Of a DNA stretch of 64,000 bases, positions 23,370 to 55,786 are shown piece after piece (positions within the stretch are counted from its first letter, which is position 1; each line of letters begins with the position of its first letter). The stretch comes from Denticeps clupeoides (taxonomy: Eukaryota; Chordata; Actinopteri; Clupeiformes; Denticipitidae). Below the pieces are notes generated by a model, which did not search any database, was not told the DNA's origin, and saw only the letters and a list, made by a program, of their open reading frames with translations. Both the position numbers and the translations under genes were made by a program. Location: the NCBI RefSeq assembly GCF_900700375.1, contig NC_041708.1:8228313-8292312 (forward strand), in the 5' to 3' direction.

Positions 23370-25555
23370 GCCTCCAACTGAGTAGCTTGTAGTAGATCTT
23401 GGCGCAATGTTTTCCCAAGGTACCACACCCCAGGCATCCATATGTTAAAGAAGGCACAATTTGTTAGTTCTGAAGACAACATGCCCACCACTTTCATTAG
23501 TAGACAGGGCACCCTGCCCGGTTTGCAGATACACACAGACCTAAACGGAACAAACTGTCATGCACTGGGTCTGCCAACGTCGCTGCTTTCTGCTATTTCA
23601 CTTACAGTATGTCTACTGTGGGATCAGATCACATTTACTCCCGAAAGACCTCAGTGAGCATTGGATGCACATGGTTTCATAATTTTATGTATGTGGTAGT
23701 TGTAAATGGCTGTTAATGATGGAATATCTGCATACATGTAGAGAGGAACTTCATCAGCAACAATTAAGTCTGCTGTCGATAACCCAAATCTGTCACTTTA
23801 AAAGCTTCATTCATTATTATAAAACCCTTTTCAATTATTTTAGTACAAGTGAACAACAAGGAAATTTCTGCACAAGCTTTGCTTTTGAACAGTGGAGTAA
23901 AATCATCAATATAATGAAATATTAATTCATATTCACCTTTTGTTTCATCAATATGGATTTAAAATGATGTGGTGTTACATATGCACGAGTCAATCAGATT
24001 TCAGCACGAGAACTATCAGTTTCATAAGGGATCATGGCATATTTCAACAGTAGTACATTTGCAATTATTTATTAATTTTTATTAAAAACGGTGAATTATT
24101 TCATTCACGGCATTTGACACAGACACACAGGCAAAAATCCTCTGCAGATTATGATTACTCTTTTTTTTCTTTTAATAGTCAAAATTACAAAATAATAACA
24201 TGATCTACATAATCTACAAAATAATAACGTAATATTCATGATCATGGAAAGCATCAACATTGTTTTGCTCTAACAACTGTTCATAGACATGCATACTGTT
24301 GAGAAATATAAAAATATAAATATAAATACATCCCATTAATATTCTTACTGGATCCAAGACCAAGATTTTAAAATAGTTTTAGAGTTGAACGAATTTGAGT
24401 GTGGTAAGAGTACAATAAGGCATTCAGATGCTCTGCCAGAACTGTACAGACTCCTATGGAAGAGGTATGACGTTAGCATAATGCAGGAAATCAAGACATG
24501 ACCAGAACCAAAAATGAACGTACCTACTCTTCTCAAGGAGAAATATAGATCTCCAAATTACATTAAGATCCGGATTTCCCAGACACAACATCAACACGGA
24601 AACTGACTATGTAGATTTTTGTCCAATGAAAATGTTGTTTTCTTCTTCACTTTGTTTTTTAAATAATATATATGTATATTTCCCCCATTATAACCAATTT
24701 GCAATTATGGGCATTTTCAAGAGGATGATCTAACATTTCAACTCATTCCTATGAGCCCTCACTTAAAATCACACATTTATCACAAAAACAAGAAAGGGAA
24801 AAAAAAAAAAACATCCAAAAGCAAACACTTTCCCCCCTCCCTTTATAATCATACTGGAAATAGAAACATGAGTCACATTAATAATGTTTTCTAAAGAGCA
24901 ACAACCAATGGCGTTAACATACTCCAGGTCTTCCTTACTGAAAATTAATTAGTTCACCCCTGCACCCCTTTCTACTGCAAATCCGCTATGACAATCAGTT
25001 TAATACTTAATTAGTTAACGGGAACCAAACCAGGCAATTAAGAAAGGAAAAAAAAAAAAAAAGATAAATTCTGTAAGGGCTCACAGACTGAAACCACAAT
25101 GATAAAAACAGGCAAGGAAAAAAAAAAAAAAAAGTGTTAGATTCTTTTAAGGTGCTTAATGATTCTGTAATGTAAGTCAGTTGCCTGTTTCCTACTTTCC
25201 ACCTTTTTTTTTTATTTTTTATTAATATAGTACAACTAAATTCACTAAATTCTCCTTAACGCTAAAACAGTAAAACGTCCCGCCCCCTTCCCCCCCCCCC
25301 ACAGTATAAACTCAGAGACTACAGTACGACCACACCTCAACAGGCTCTCCCAAGGACACATGCGACCCTGTGACGAGGGTGGATTCTTTTCATTTTTTTT
25401 CCTTTAATAATCGTGGCGCCTGCTTTGTCCATCTGGATGAAAATAACAAAGCTTAAGTCCTACGTAAACCAAGAGCCACTCTTATACGGCATTCTGTTCA
25501 CAAGATAAAAAAAAAAACAACAACAAAAAGAGTAAGAATTAGTGTAGTCGCACGT

Positions 25556-25590
<35 letters not shown>

Positions 25591-26523
25591 ACCCTTTGAC
25601 AGCGTAAGGTAAGAACTCTGGTCTTGTCCGGGAAGACTTTTAACAGTCATTTCTTGAAGAAGCCAGGCAAGGAAGAGAAAGTAGTGTTGCGAGAGAGTGA
25701 CGAAGGGGAGAAGCCGGGGAGGGTACAGTAGACGTACACAAGATCACAGCTTTCCGATGGAGTCCTACGGAAAGCGAGGTGGGGGACGTCAATTCCTCGC
25801 TGAAAGGAACCCACCCCCCCCTCGCCGGCTGTCTTATTCCTCCCTTTCCCCCACCCTCACTTTTGAAGTTCTGTCCATGACGGGAGAGGAGGGAAAGTAC
25901 CTGCTTTTGCCACTTGATGGCACTACTGAAGGGAAGGGGGAGGGGGGTGGCGGAAACAGATCAAGCACATGGTGCGTTAATGGTGCGTTCCGAAGTCAGT
26001 AATGTCGGTGCTGCCCATCAGAAACTCCATCTGGAACGCCCTCCGAGGTCAGATGGGCCGCACTACCCCCAAGCGGCGTGCATCGATGCATTTCCCTGCG
26101 TGTTGTACTTCCAGAACTGTGCACGTGACAGATAAAAACCTCGACTCGGTCATGAAAGCTGGGTTAAACCGGGCTAGTGTCTCTCGCTCCTAGTCTTCCA
26201 GTTAGGCCGCGTATAAAGTACGCTCAACATTCCGTCTCTGAACAACAACTGATCGGTTCTGCGAACGGTGGCCCACGGCTGGATTTCCGACTTGTAAACT
26301 GGGGCAAACGGAACGCACCACGGCTCATGCTTTGGGAGCGGCGGGTTAGAACGAGTAAGTTCTGAGTGAGCGTTGTGAGGGTTTTAACGTTGCCTTTGCT
26401 ACAGTAGCTGTGTGTCGTGTGTTGTGTGGCACGGCCTACGTTTGTGTTAAGGTGACTATGTTACAATATTGTTACCAGTACGTCTAGTGTAAATGTGAGT
26501 CTGCTCTGCAAGCAGTCACTATC

Positions 26524-26562
<39 letters not shown>

Positions 26563-26622
26563 CGTGTTTTACTAGCCCCACACTGGGTTACTGTAACGGT
26601 ATCACGCATTTCGTTATTGTCG
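23370..26622. other. Intergenic region and MAZ 3' UTR
   Basis: No gene recognised. The part next to 26622 must include the MAZ 3' UTR: minus-strand AATAAA candidates lie at 25211-25216 and 24068-24083. Simple repeats are (CA)n at about 25559-25589 and (GT)n at about 26525-26556, with several A runs. The reading frames at 25697-26365 are in GC-rich sequence and show no family resemblance. Confidence 0.4.
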
Positions 26623-29600
26623 CTAGCTGTGAGGCGGCTGGGCGATGCTCGAACAGTCGGACACCAGCAGGTCCACCACAGTGTTCCCGGTCACAAACAC
26701 AGCCGGGGCAGACACCATGTTGCCGAGGGTGACGGCGCTCACCGGCGGCGCCCCCACACTGGAGGTGACCGGGCTGGGCGTGCTGGTTGGCGGATTGTGG
26801 GTACCCATGTGGCCCTGCAGTTGGGTGGGGGTCTTGCAATGAACTCCGCAAAGCTGACAGACGAGAACTCCGCCCGAGGCGGTGGCTCCAAAAACCCCTC
26901 CACTCTCCTTCCACTCCTGGCCGTGGTGCTTCTGGGCGTGGATTCGCAGGTAGGTCAGGGTGGTGAAACCTGCAGCGAACAAATGGAAGGACGTTACAAA
27001 AGTATCCTGACTTATTTAAGGATGATAAAAATCACAGACAACATTGTTTCCCATTAATTAACAAGAGTCAATGTCTAATGAAAAGTATGAATTTACAATA
27101 TGTGTCCAATTAAAAATGAAGCCAAAAAGGTTCTGTAATAGTGAAATTCTGTAACTGAACCTCTTAACACCTTATTATGTTATTAATACAGTAACTACAT
27201 TAGGAAAAAAAAAGATAAAATTGATTTTTATATAAAAACTTATGTAACACAATAGTATTAAAGTGCTGAAACCCATTACTCTCTCGACAGTGCTAGGGAG
27301 GGAGGAGGAGAACCCACACGAACGCAAAATAACGAAACTCACTGCGGTTGCAGAGGTGGCACGAGTGATGCTGCGACTGGTTGTGCACCCTCATGTGATC
27401 GGTGATGTAAGCGGCTGACAGCAGCTTGCCACAGATGTGGCACGGCACCTTCTCTTCGTGCCGGATCATGTGAGCGCGCAGCCGGTCCCGCGTGGCAAAG
27501 CTCGACTCGCAGGTCTACAGTGGGCCACAGTTACACCGCTCAATTACTCCAACCATCCCGGAGCCGGCACTTACAAAACCTTTTAAAATACTAACAATAG
27601 TTTACTATTTTAATAATCTACTGACAGCATTTAAATTGGGATGCTGGTAGTATGCTAATCACTACTAATTTATAGCACAAATTGTATTTGGGCTTTAGGA
27701 CTGGCAGTCACACATATGAATGTATAAGATTGTCAAATGTAGACCAATTATTGCGTACCGGACACTTGAAGGGTCTCTCAGAAGAGTGGACCTGTCTGAT
27801 ATGACTGTTGAGATGGTCTGGCCTAAAACACAGACACACATGAACGTCAGATACAATTTACATTCATTTCACGTTAAATAAACAATAGGTGTGCAATCTG
27901 GGTGTGTCTCACCGTGAGAAGGCCTTGGAGCAGTTGGGGCACACGTAGGGTTTCTCCACCCCACCCTGGTGAGATTTGACGTGGTGGCTCATGCGATCCT
28001 TCCTCTTGAAGCGCTGCTGGCAGATGGGACAGGAGAAGGGCTTCTCGTCCGAGTGCGACAGCCGGTGGCGGTTCAGGTGGTACACATCTCGGAAGGCCTT
28101 CCCACACGTCTCGCAAGCGTGATTCTTACGAACGGGGTTGGGATTGGGGTTTACCTGCCGCTGACGGACAGTGACACGTATTTCAAGTGAGGAAATTTTA
28201 ACTCTCATTCACCTGCCTTTTCAAAAGGCGAACAAAATTGGCAAAAAAATAGAAATAAAGAAGAAATATTAAAGCCACCACTATTACATTATCAATTTGG
28301 GTAGTACAATGTTAATACAGCAGAGATGATGTTTATGGTTGATAACTGCAGTTTACTGAGCACACGGACCCACATAATGTTTACAGTACACTTTCATGCA
28401 CATGTGATTGAATTGGTAGTAGATAATATTTTTATCAAATGCAATCGTGCCATTGAAGGTGCAGAACATAATCAACAGATAGTATTTGGTGTGTTGTTCC
28501 TGGACTACAGCAGGAAAAAGACCCGGGACACATGATAATGTGTGTCCGGCAGAGGTGGCCTAGCGGTTAGGGAATCAGAAGGTTGCCGGTTCGAATCCCG
28601 ATCCGCCTAGGTGCCATTGAGCAGAGCACAGTCCCCACACACTGCTCTCTGGGCGCCTGTCATGGCTGTCCACTGCTCACCAAGGCTGATGGTTTTAAGC
28701 ACAGGACACATTTCGTTGTGTCACCGTGTACTGTGTTATGTATCACAATGACAAATCACTTGCACTTTAATACATAATATTATGAATACTTTATTACAGT
28801 ATGAAGAAACTGTTCCTGAACCTGGCATGATCTCACCTGTACAGTTTCCCCAGTCGCCATGACAACTGCAGCAGGAGCAGGAATGGGATTCACAGACCCC
28901 ACCACGCTCACCATGGCAAGCCCATTGCCGTCCTGGGCACCCAGCGAAGGGTTGTGCTGGGGTTGCTGCAGCACAGCCTGAGGGGCGAGAGGCGCTGGAA
29001 CCGAAAGTTGCAGCAGGGAGAGAGGGACGGTGGTCCTGTCCGCCTCCTCTTTAAGAGACCCCTCCCTCTCCCGGGCTGTGCGGTCCTTCATGCGGATGCC
29101 AGTGTGGACGGACTGGTGGCGCCGCAGGTTGTAGCTGTTCTTGAACTGCTTGCTGCATATGGTGCAGATGTGGGCTACACGGGCTGCCCGAGACACTGGC
29201 TTCACTGAAACAATCAAGGGGGAAAAAATGAAAAAAGTTTACAATAAAATACGCCATATTAAAATGTTTCAAAGCGTATTTCTGCTTTTCATGTTCTCAC
29301 AGTATAAAGTTAAACATCTTGATCCTATATATAAAAAAAAAATTTTTCTTTATTGTTATTATAGATTATATTATAGTCAGATTGTATTCACCAAAAAATT
29401 GCTAATCTCAAAAACATGACAGTGGCTCCTGCAGGTTATTTATTTAGTTTTGTAGGCAAAATACAAGTCACAATCAATCCTAACTTCACAGAAAACTAGA
29501 TAGATATGGTGACTGCTGATTGGTCTCACATAAGAAAATAAAAAAAATTAACTATTCACAAGGACATAAATTTGCACACAGAACCGTTAGCAAAAAAAAA

Positions 29601-30030
29601 CGGAAATTGAAAGTTAAAAACGTTTCGTGGGCTACTTCAGATTTCATGGCACAGACTTCCCACATACCCCCTTCCTCCTCACCAGGTACAGGTTCTTCAT
29701 TCAGAGCAGCAGTGTCCACTGTGGATGGGGGTGGAGCTATTTGCTCGATGGGAGGGGTCTGGGGAGACGAGGTATGGACCGGCAGCAGTTCTGATTGGAG
29801 GGTCCCTTCCACTTGGGTTTGGGTGGGTGTGGTCTGGGAATAACAAATCCTTTCTCTCATCGTTCACACTGTTACTGGGCTTCGGTTATTACTTTGTAAC
29901 TACAACTCTATTACAATATATATATAGTTACCAAAAAGTACTAATTCACATATTTAAAAATGCTAAACAAACCCCAACAAGACGAAATGTGTCTCACCTG
30001 GAAGAGAAAATTGCTCCACGCAGTGTCCAT
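26623..30030 (-). CDS. maz: MAZ, Myc-associated C2H2 zinc finger protein, 7 exons
   Basis: DNA-binding factor for GGGAGGG-type promoter sites and chromatin insulation. Exons, high to low: 30030-29998, 29833-29683, 29204-28837, 28160-27913, 27822-27759, 27514-27343, 26969-26623; 460 aa in phase. The start MDTAWSNFLFQ matches the MAZ isoform beginning MDPSNWSSFIFQ. STVDTAAL is a MAZ hallmark. Eight C2H2 fingers: HICTICSKQF, HACETCGKAFRDVYHLNRH, FSCPICQQRFKRKDRM, YVCPNCSKAFSRPDHLNSH, FKCPTCESSFATRDRL, VPCHICGKLLSAAYITDH, HSCHLCNRSFTTLTYL, LVCQLCGVHCKTPTQLQGH. The mammalian poly-Ala tracts are absent. VEZF1 is a close paralogue, but its C-terminus differs. Confidence 0.93.
28550..28768 (+). repeat. 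Family A SINE
   Basis: AGAGGTGGCCTAGCGGTTAG and GGTTGCCGGTTCGAATCCCG are intact; the body is CATGGCTGTCCACTGCTCAC. It ends about 70 bases from MAZ exon 3, on the strand opposite to MAZ. Confidence 0.88.
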
Positions 30031-31750
30031 TTTGCAGCACAGTGAAGGGGAATGCGGTTCAGCTAAGTGATCCTAATTGCGACGCGACTGCGAGCCGCGG
30101 GCATTTCTCCGCGTACCGCGCAAAATGTTTAGTAGCTGCACAGATGCGCCAAATCCGACGTAAAAATAAAATAATAAAAAAAATATATAGTTAAACGTTT
30201 TGATGCATCTATTTGTCGGAAGATATTTATCAAATAGCACATGAAAGGCGGACGGACGGACGGCAGAAATCAAGATTCTGTTGCTATCTTTTTTTTTTTT
30301 TACTTTGCTAAGAACTTTTTTCCATTGCGTTACGGCGTACCGCCTGTCAAAAACAGCGCATTACTTTTAATATTCATGACTTAAAAATACCTATCAGCAG
30401 ACGAAATCAATAATGTTATTCCTTAAACATTATCCATGCATGATGCTAACACTGATCATATTGCTTGATCGTTAAATAAAAGTACCATACATTTGCTAAC
30501 ATACGCAATAAACGAAAGAACAGTTCATGTTTTCAATTAATAAATCTTTGTGTTTTTTCGCGATTCCGCCAACAGGCCACTCGGGCGTTTGTCGAAGCCT
30601 CGGTCTCGAGTTAAGCCCTGACCCCGGCGGAGAGCGCCAGAGCTCGGCCGCAGCCCGCCGCTCCACCTCGGCGCTTCAGTTCAGGGGATGTCATCTTTCT
30701 TTTTTTATCGCGCTCGCTCGCTCTCCCTCCCTCCCTCCCTGTCTCTTTCTTTCTTTTCTTTTTTAATTCCTCTTTCTTCTCCCCCTCCTCTCCTTTTCTC
30801 GCACCGCTATGTCCCAGTTGTTCTTAAAGGGATGTGTCGCGCTGGGTCGGACGCCCCCCTTCTCATTTCCGTCCGTCTCAATGGGGCGCAGCCTCCCTGC
30901 CTCCGGTTCCCCCTCCCACTCAGGATCGGGACAGAGTTGCCAAATCTTCTACCGGAAACGAGCGAACAGCACTGTCATAAAGCCTTCAAAATAATGCACT
31001 TTACCAATAGCTCAGATCGGTTTACTTACTTCTTAATTGTTTTATTTATTTTGTTAATTGTGTTACTTTGCCAGAATGAGATGCATGTATTACATGCTAA
31101 AAGTCCATTGTGACAAACGATGTTTGAAACACGTCAAAATTTCGGTATTGTATCAGAGACCAAACACAAGGAAGGTAAATTAAATGATCGCAAATGGGAA
31201 ACAAGCTCACAGAAAAAAACAGCGTGTAACTCTTAATATTTAAAAGACTTTTATTTTTGCAGGAAAAATCTCGGTGCTTAAATTGAAAAAAAAAAACGGT
31301 TGCTTAAATGTATCCGAATTGGCAACACAATATTTAGGCCGACATAAATCGCGGTACGGCATTGTGTTCTCGGTAACCGAATAAAGGCCGTTCTGATGAT
31401 TTTCGTTGTATTGTGCTTGATTATTTATTTATGATTTTCCTCCAACGCTGCTGCGCTATTTCCATCGATCTCACGGACGAAATCTTCTTCACATGCGCGA
31501 TGTAAAACTTTCGAAACACGATTTCGACACTGTAATTCAAGACTTGTCGCGTTTGTTTAAGCAATGCGATCGCGCTCATGGCTTCATCGTGGAAAAGGCT
31601 GCAGGCGACATGCTGCTTGCTGTCGCGGCCGTGAGCGGAGGAGAGAAAATAACAAGCGTTTCTTAAAGGGGATGCGCTTCCACTGGGGACACGGGCGGTG
31701 ACGTCACTGACATCTGCCTGGATCGTTGGGGGCAAAAAAAACCAACAGGC
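30031..31750. promoter_or_regulatory. MAZ upstream region
   Basis: Upstream of the MAZ ATG. Sequence near 30080-30130 is CG-rich, 30560-30960 is GC- and pyrimidine-rich, and 31430-31690 has another CG-rich stretch. A minus frame at 31421-31735 has no recognisable domain. The exact start site is not visible. Confidence 0.4.
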
Positions 31751-33856
31751 ACGCAGATCACAATAAATGAATGGCTAAAGCCATGACGAATGCAGAGGAC
31801 AATCAAACAGAATTAAACAATTATTTCAAGCTCATGTAAGATAATGTTTAAAGAAGGACAGGGACACAGTGTAAGTTAATATCAATTTATTATCTTTAAA
31901 TTACCTTTGTTCAGCACATTTTTCAAAGAGCCCCAAACCCTTTTGTCAAGCTCAAAACGGCTCGACGTAAGTTATTTAATAAGCTATTTAGTGAAAATGT
32001 CCTTTCAGCAAAACGCCCACTTCCAGCCAACCGACGATTTCACAGCCCGCGGATCGGCGGGGCGGCCGCGCTCCTGGAGGGCCTCCTTACACCATGCGAC
32101 AACGCCCCTGTCTTTTCTCTTTTCTTCCCCGTCTCTGTGGTACAATCTCATAGGCCCTCCGCCATTCAAATTACATAAGGAGTTCTGCATGCACAGTTTT
32201 CAATTCAAACCAAGCATAAAGTATTAGGTTATACAGAGCTGGTGTTCCTCATTCAGAGTTTGAGTTCCTACTGTACCTCCTGGTCTTCACGACTGTCACA
32301 TTTATTCTCTGAGCGTCTTGGTGCGTGCAGTCGCGGCGACGCTTGTGAAGGTGAAAGGTATGTTTTATTATTAATATTGTGGAGTTTTTTTTTTTTTTTC
32401 TCAGTCTTTTGCAGCAGGCCTTTGTGGAATCGAGATTGGGTGGTGGTTCTTCGTCCCGACACAGGACACACCGTGTAGCTTCTTTCTGTGACAATGTCTG
32501 TGTATCCAGGCCCAGGTTAGAAAACAGGAGGCCGGGACCCCCCCCCCCCATGGCAGGCAAAACACTGATAGGTCCACTTTTTGAACTGGACTCAAACTAA
32601 AGAGTTTCCATCCGTGCTGTCCTCAAGACCACAGATCCCATTTTCAAAATGCAACGTTTAGCTTTACTGACGTTTCCTTAAAGTTGGTGGGGAAGGGGTG
32701 TATGGCACATCACTCCCCTCTTGGGTTAAGAAGCGGCTGCCCTCACTTAAAAGTTCATGTCAGCCTGGCGAATGTCTGTAACGCTTCGCTTGGACAGGGA
32801 AGAAAAAAAAAAAAAAAAAAAAGTTCTTGTGTGCTGATTGTTTAATACCACTCAGCCAATACATACACACACACATACAGACCATAACAATTATTAATAA
32901 GCCATTATTAATAATCATTAAGACCACTAATACACACCAGATCTGACAATGCAACACAAGTTTTTTTTTTACCCCTTATTTTCCCCCTTTTTTGTGAAAT
33001 TGTCACAGATTTGTCATTTTAACTCACATTTGAGCCAGAAAAAAAAATTGGCTTTCTTTTTGTTTTAAAGTCGGAAAAATTGTGTACATGATTACAACAA
33101 CAAAACCAGAGTGGCACTGAAAACAACACCTATACCGAAAACGCATTGTTTTTTTTTTCCGTTTTGTTTTTTTTCCCCGCTCACGAATATCAGCTCCTTC
33201 ATCTGATTCGACCTTCAGCTTATGATTATTATTCTTTATCTATAATAATCTTTGATATTGTCATCATGGTAACTATAGAAAACAGTGGACTTCCACTGCT
33301 TGTAATATTAGTCAATATTTACAGTAAAAGTTCCAACACGACGGGATTTGGAACGTTTATGAGCGTTGAAACGTGATCGGGTACGTATACATGTTCTTAA
33401 AACACTTCTCATGCACTGTCTCAAATCCTATGGACACGTTATGTCATCACTTAGATACTGGGCGTGATCTGTTTTACCTCACACACACGCATACATACAT
33501 ACATACATACATAAACACAGACTCACACACACATATACAATCTCTGAATAACTGAACGCGGAAATGCGTGAAGATGTTTTAAGTCGATCAACATTCTGTT
33601 TGTTCTCGTGAGTAAATATAGATGTTCAGTCTCTCCATCAGCCAAAAAAGGCAGACGGCACAGCATCCCCTTTAAGACTACTTAAAGGCAGTGGTGATGT
33701 TCCAAGCCAATTTCTGTTTTGTAAACATAAAAAAAAAAAAAAAAAAAAAAACTTTGACAAACATAATAAACAGTAAAACAATAAAATGTGCTGTCCTAGT
33801 CTCTAAATACAAAAAAAAAAAAAAATTAAAATAAAAAAATTAGCCCAAGGGCCATT
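31751..33856. other. MAZ-TAOK2 intergenic region with TAOK2 beta 3' UTR
   Basis: No gene was seen. Sequence next to 33856 is the 3' UTR of TAOK2 beta. There are homopolymers (T at 32386-32399, C at about 32540-32549, A at 32803-32821 and 33730-33750) and an ATAC-type microsatellite near 33487-33511. Confidence 0.4.
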
Positions 33857-52200
<18,344 letters not shown>

Positions 52201-52370
52201 GTAAATTCCGTTCAGTGGATACAGCAGTAACACATTGCCATGCTTACTTTGGTGGTAAATTCTAATCTGGTTTATGGTGTCAATGTACAAATCAGATTTA
52301 TAACCCACTATATACTGAGCATGTAGACCTGTAAATGACCTGTAAATATGCTGTAAATGACAATGATGTA

Positions 52371-52635
52371 CAGTACAGGCCAAAAGTTTAGACACACCTT
52401 CTCATTCAATGTGTTTTCTTTATTATCACCCCAAACCATCTCGATTGGGTTCAGGTCCGGTGACTGTGGAGGCCAGGTCTCCGCTTTTTGTTAAGTACAT
52501 AACTCCACATTTGTTCATTCAGTGAGATGCCTACAGTTCTGATGCCTTCAGTGAGAATCTACCAATGTAAATGGTCATGAAATTAAAGAAAACACATTGA
52601 ATGAGAAGGTGTGTCCAAACTTTTGGCCTGTACTG
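52371..52635. mobile_element. Internally deleted Tc1/mariner element (MITE-like) with TA duplication
   Basis: Ends are inverted: CAGTACAGGCCAAAAGTTT at the left and AAACTTTTGGCCTGTACTG at the right. TA dinucleotides lie at 52369-52370 and 52636-52637. The interior keeps a minus-strand scrap of transposase reading TWPPQSPDLNPIEMVWG. It is 265 bp and cannot encode a transposase. Confidence 0.88.
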
Positions 52636-52999
52636 TACATTTGCTGCTAATGACTTAGGGCAGTATGTTTCTGCATATGGCACGCATATGCAAGTCATTA
52701 TATATTAAGTTATATATATTATTATATATGCAACAGTTGTAACCTATTACATAAATGTGATGCCAGGTGCAGAATAAACTAAAGTAATGATCTTTGGCCA
52801 AGAATTGTGTTGCATGCAGAAAAGTTAGGTAATAACGTTATATTTTAGTGATAACATGACTGACGTAATCTAAAGCAATTTCACAGAAAAAAAGATTACA
52901 TTTAGCACTGTAAAACAGCCCCTCCAGCGTGTTTTGTGCATTTTATCCAGGCTCAGTATTTCCATCATAGTAACCCGTGCTTTGCAGAGGCACATTTTC

Positions 53000-54480
<1,481 letters not shown>

Positions 54481-54483
54481 TGT

Positions 54484-54595
54484 AAAAAATATGGAGCTCT
54501 TCATGGATTTGCCTGTCATCCTTTTGCAAGGGCCATGCTAATCTTCTCTGTATCGATTCAATTTTAGTATATGTGCAGCCGTAGCAAGAAAGCAC
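54484..54595 (-). ncRNA. U6 snRNA-like sequence, probably a pseudogene
   Basis: The minus strand matches U6 along its whole length: GCACATATACTAAAATTG, GATACAGAGAAGATTAGCAT (ACAGAGA box and AGC triad intact), GGCCCTTGC and AAGGATGACA, then CCATATTTTTT as a Pol III terminator. The 5' stem-loop is about 4 nt longer than the standard one, and there are scattered changes in the 3' half (GCAAATCCATGAAGAGC). No convincing PSE was located, so a dead copy is more likely than a working gene. Confidence 0.8.
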
Positions 54596-54984
54596 ATGTA
54601 GTCACCATTCAGATCATAAAGAGGCTTATGTTTGTAATCCTTTTATTAATTGTTCACCGAAAAGAACCTGCAAAAGCTTTGCATATTCTTCTTCTCACAA
54701 ATGTCCAATGTGCAGAAACAAATGGGATTATGTGTATCATGTAAATATACAGGCCCTTAATCTCCATTGTATGAAAATGGACCTGTGTTATGATAAACCG
54801 GTTGAAATGAAATCTAACCTCAGATGGCAGGGGTGTAATATCTGGGAGTATGTAATGTAACAGGGTCTCTTCAGCTCTCTGTTCTGTCCTGTGGCAACAC
54901 GGATAATCACTACTGATCGAATGATTAGAATCCTCAAACCTCAAGGGGCACCTTGCGTTGGAGTTGGAACTTCTGACCAAGGTC

Positions 54985-55501
54985 CAAAACAGGCCAAAAG
55001 TTTGGACCCACCTTCTCATTTAATGTGTTTTCTTTATTTTCATGACCATTTACATTGGTAGATTCTTACTGAAGGCATCAAAACTATGAATGAACACATG
55101 TGGAGTTATGTACTTAACAGAAAGTGGAGACCTGGCCTCCACAGTCACCGGACCTGAACCCAATCGAGATGGTTTGGGGTGAGCTGGACCGCAGAGTGAA
55201 AGCAAAGGGGCCAACAAGTGCTAAACTCCTTCAAGACTGTTGGAAAAGCATTTAAGGTGACGACCTCTTGAAGGTCATCGAGAGAATGCCAAGAGTGTCC
55301 AAAGCAGTAATCAGAGCAAAGGGTGGATATTTTGAAGAAACTAGAATATAAAACACGTTTTCTGTTATTTCACGTTTTTTTGTTAAGAACATAACTCCAC
55401 ATGTGTTCATTCATAGTTTTGATGCCTTTATTGAGAATCTACCCATGTAAATGGTCATGGAAATAGAGAAAAAGGTGTGTCCAAACTTTTGGCCTGTACT
55501 G
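54985..55501 (+). mobile_element. Tc1/mariner element with partial transposase
   Basis: Terminal sequence matches the element at 52371-52635 (AGGCCAAAAGTTTGGAC at left, GTCCAAACTTTTGGCCTGTA at right), with long inverted arms of over 100 bp. The interior encodes the end of a Tc1 transposase in pieces: the block for TWPPQSPDLNPIEMVWGELD and a following tail. The N-terminal half is missing, so it is inactive. Confidence 0.85.
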
Positions 55502-55521
55502 TATGTATGGAATGGTATGGA

Positions 55522-55711
55522 TGTAATCAGAAGGTTGCCAGTTCAAATCCCGATCAGCCAAGGTGATACTGTGGAAAGCACCGTCCCCACACACTGAACC
55601 CCAGGCGCCTGTCATGGCTGCCCACTGCTCACTGAGGGTGATGGTGAAAACCAGAGGACACACACATGCAACAAAATGATGCAGTGTTTCACAATGACAA
55701 TCACTTTCACT
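55522..55711 (+). repeat. Family A SINE, 5'-truncated
   Basis: TAATCAGAAGGTTGCCAGTT, B box CAGTTCAAATCCC, CATGGCTGCCCACTGCTCAC, tail ACAATGACAATCACTTTCAC. It starts about 20 bases after the Tc1 element. Confidence 0.83.
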
Positions 55712-55786
55712 TGGATGTATATTATTACACAGTGGATGACTTTACCTTGGTACTCTCAGTAGATCCACATTCTACAACCACGTTGG

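Noticed and set aside
25559-25589. (CA)n run, and similar microsatellites at 26525, 51041, 54361 and 60315
   Set aside because: Ordinary fish microsatellites; noted in region entries but not treated as findings.
25697-26365. Series of plus-strand frames downstream of MAZ
   Set aside because: Compositional frames in GC-rich sequence opposite the inferred MAZ 3' UTR; no domain seen.
27969-29208. Plus-strand frames opposite the MAZ zinc-finger exons
   Set aside because: The minus strand encodes clear C2H2 fingers in phase; these are shadows.
31421-31735. Minus-strand open frame of about 104 codons upstream of MAZ
   Set aside because: No domain, no splice partner and no family resemblance; CG-rich sequence makes chance frames likely.
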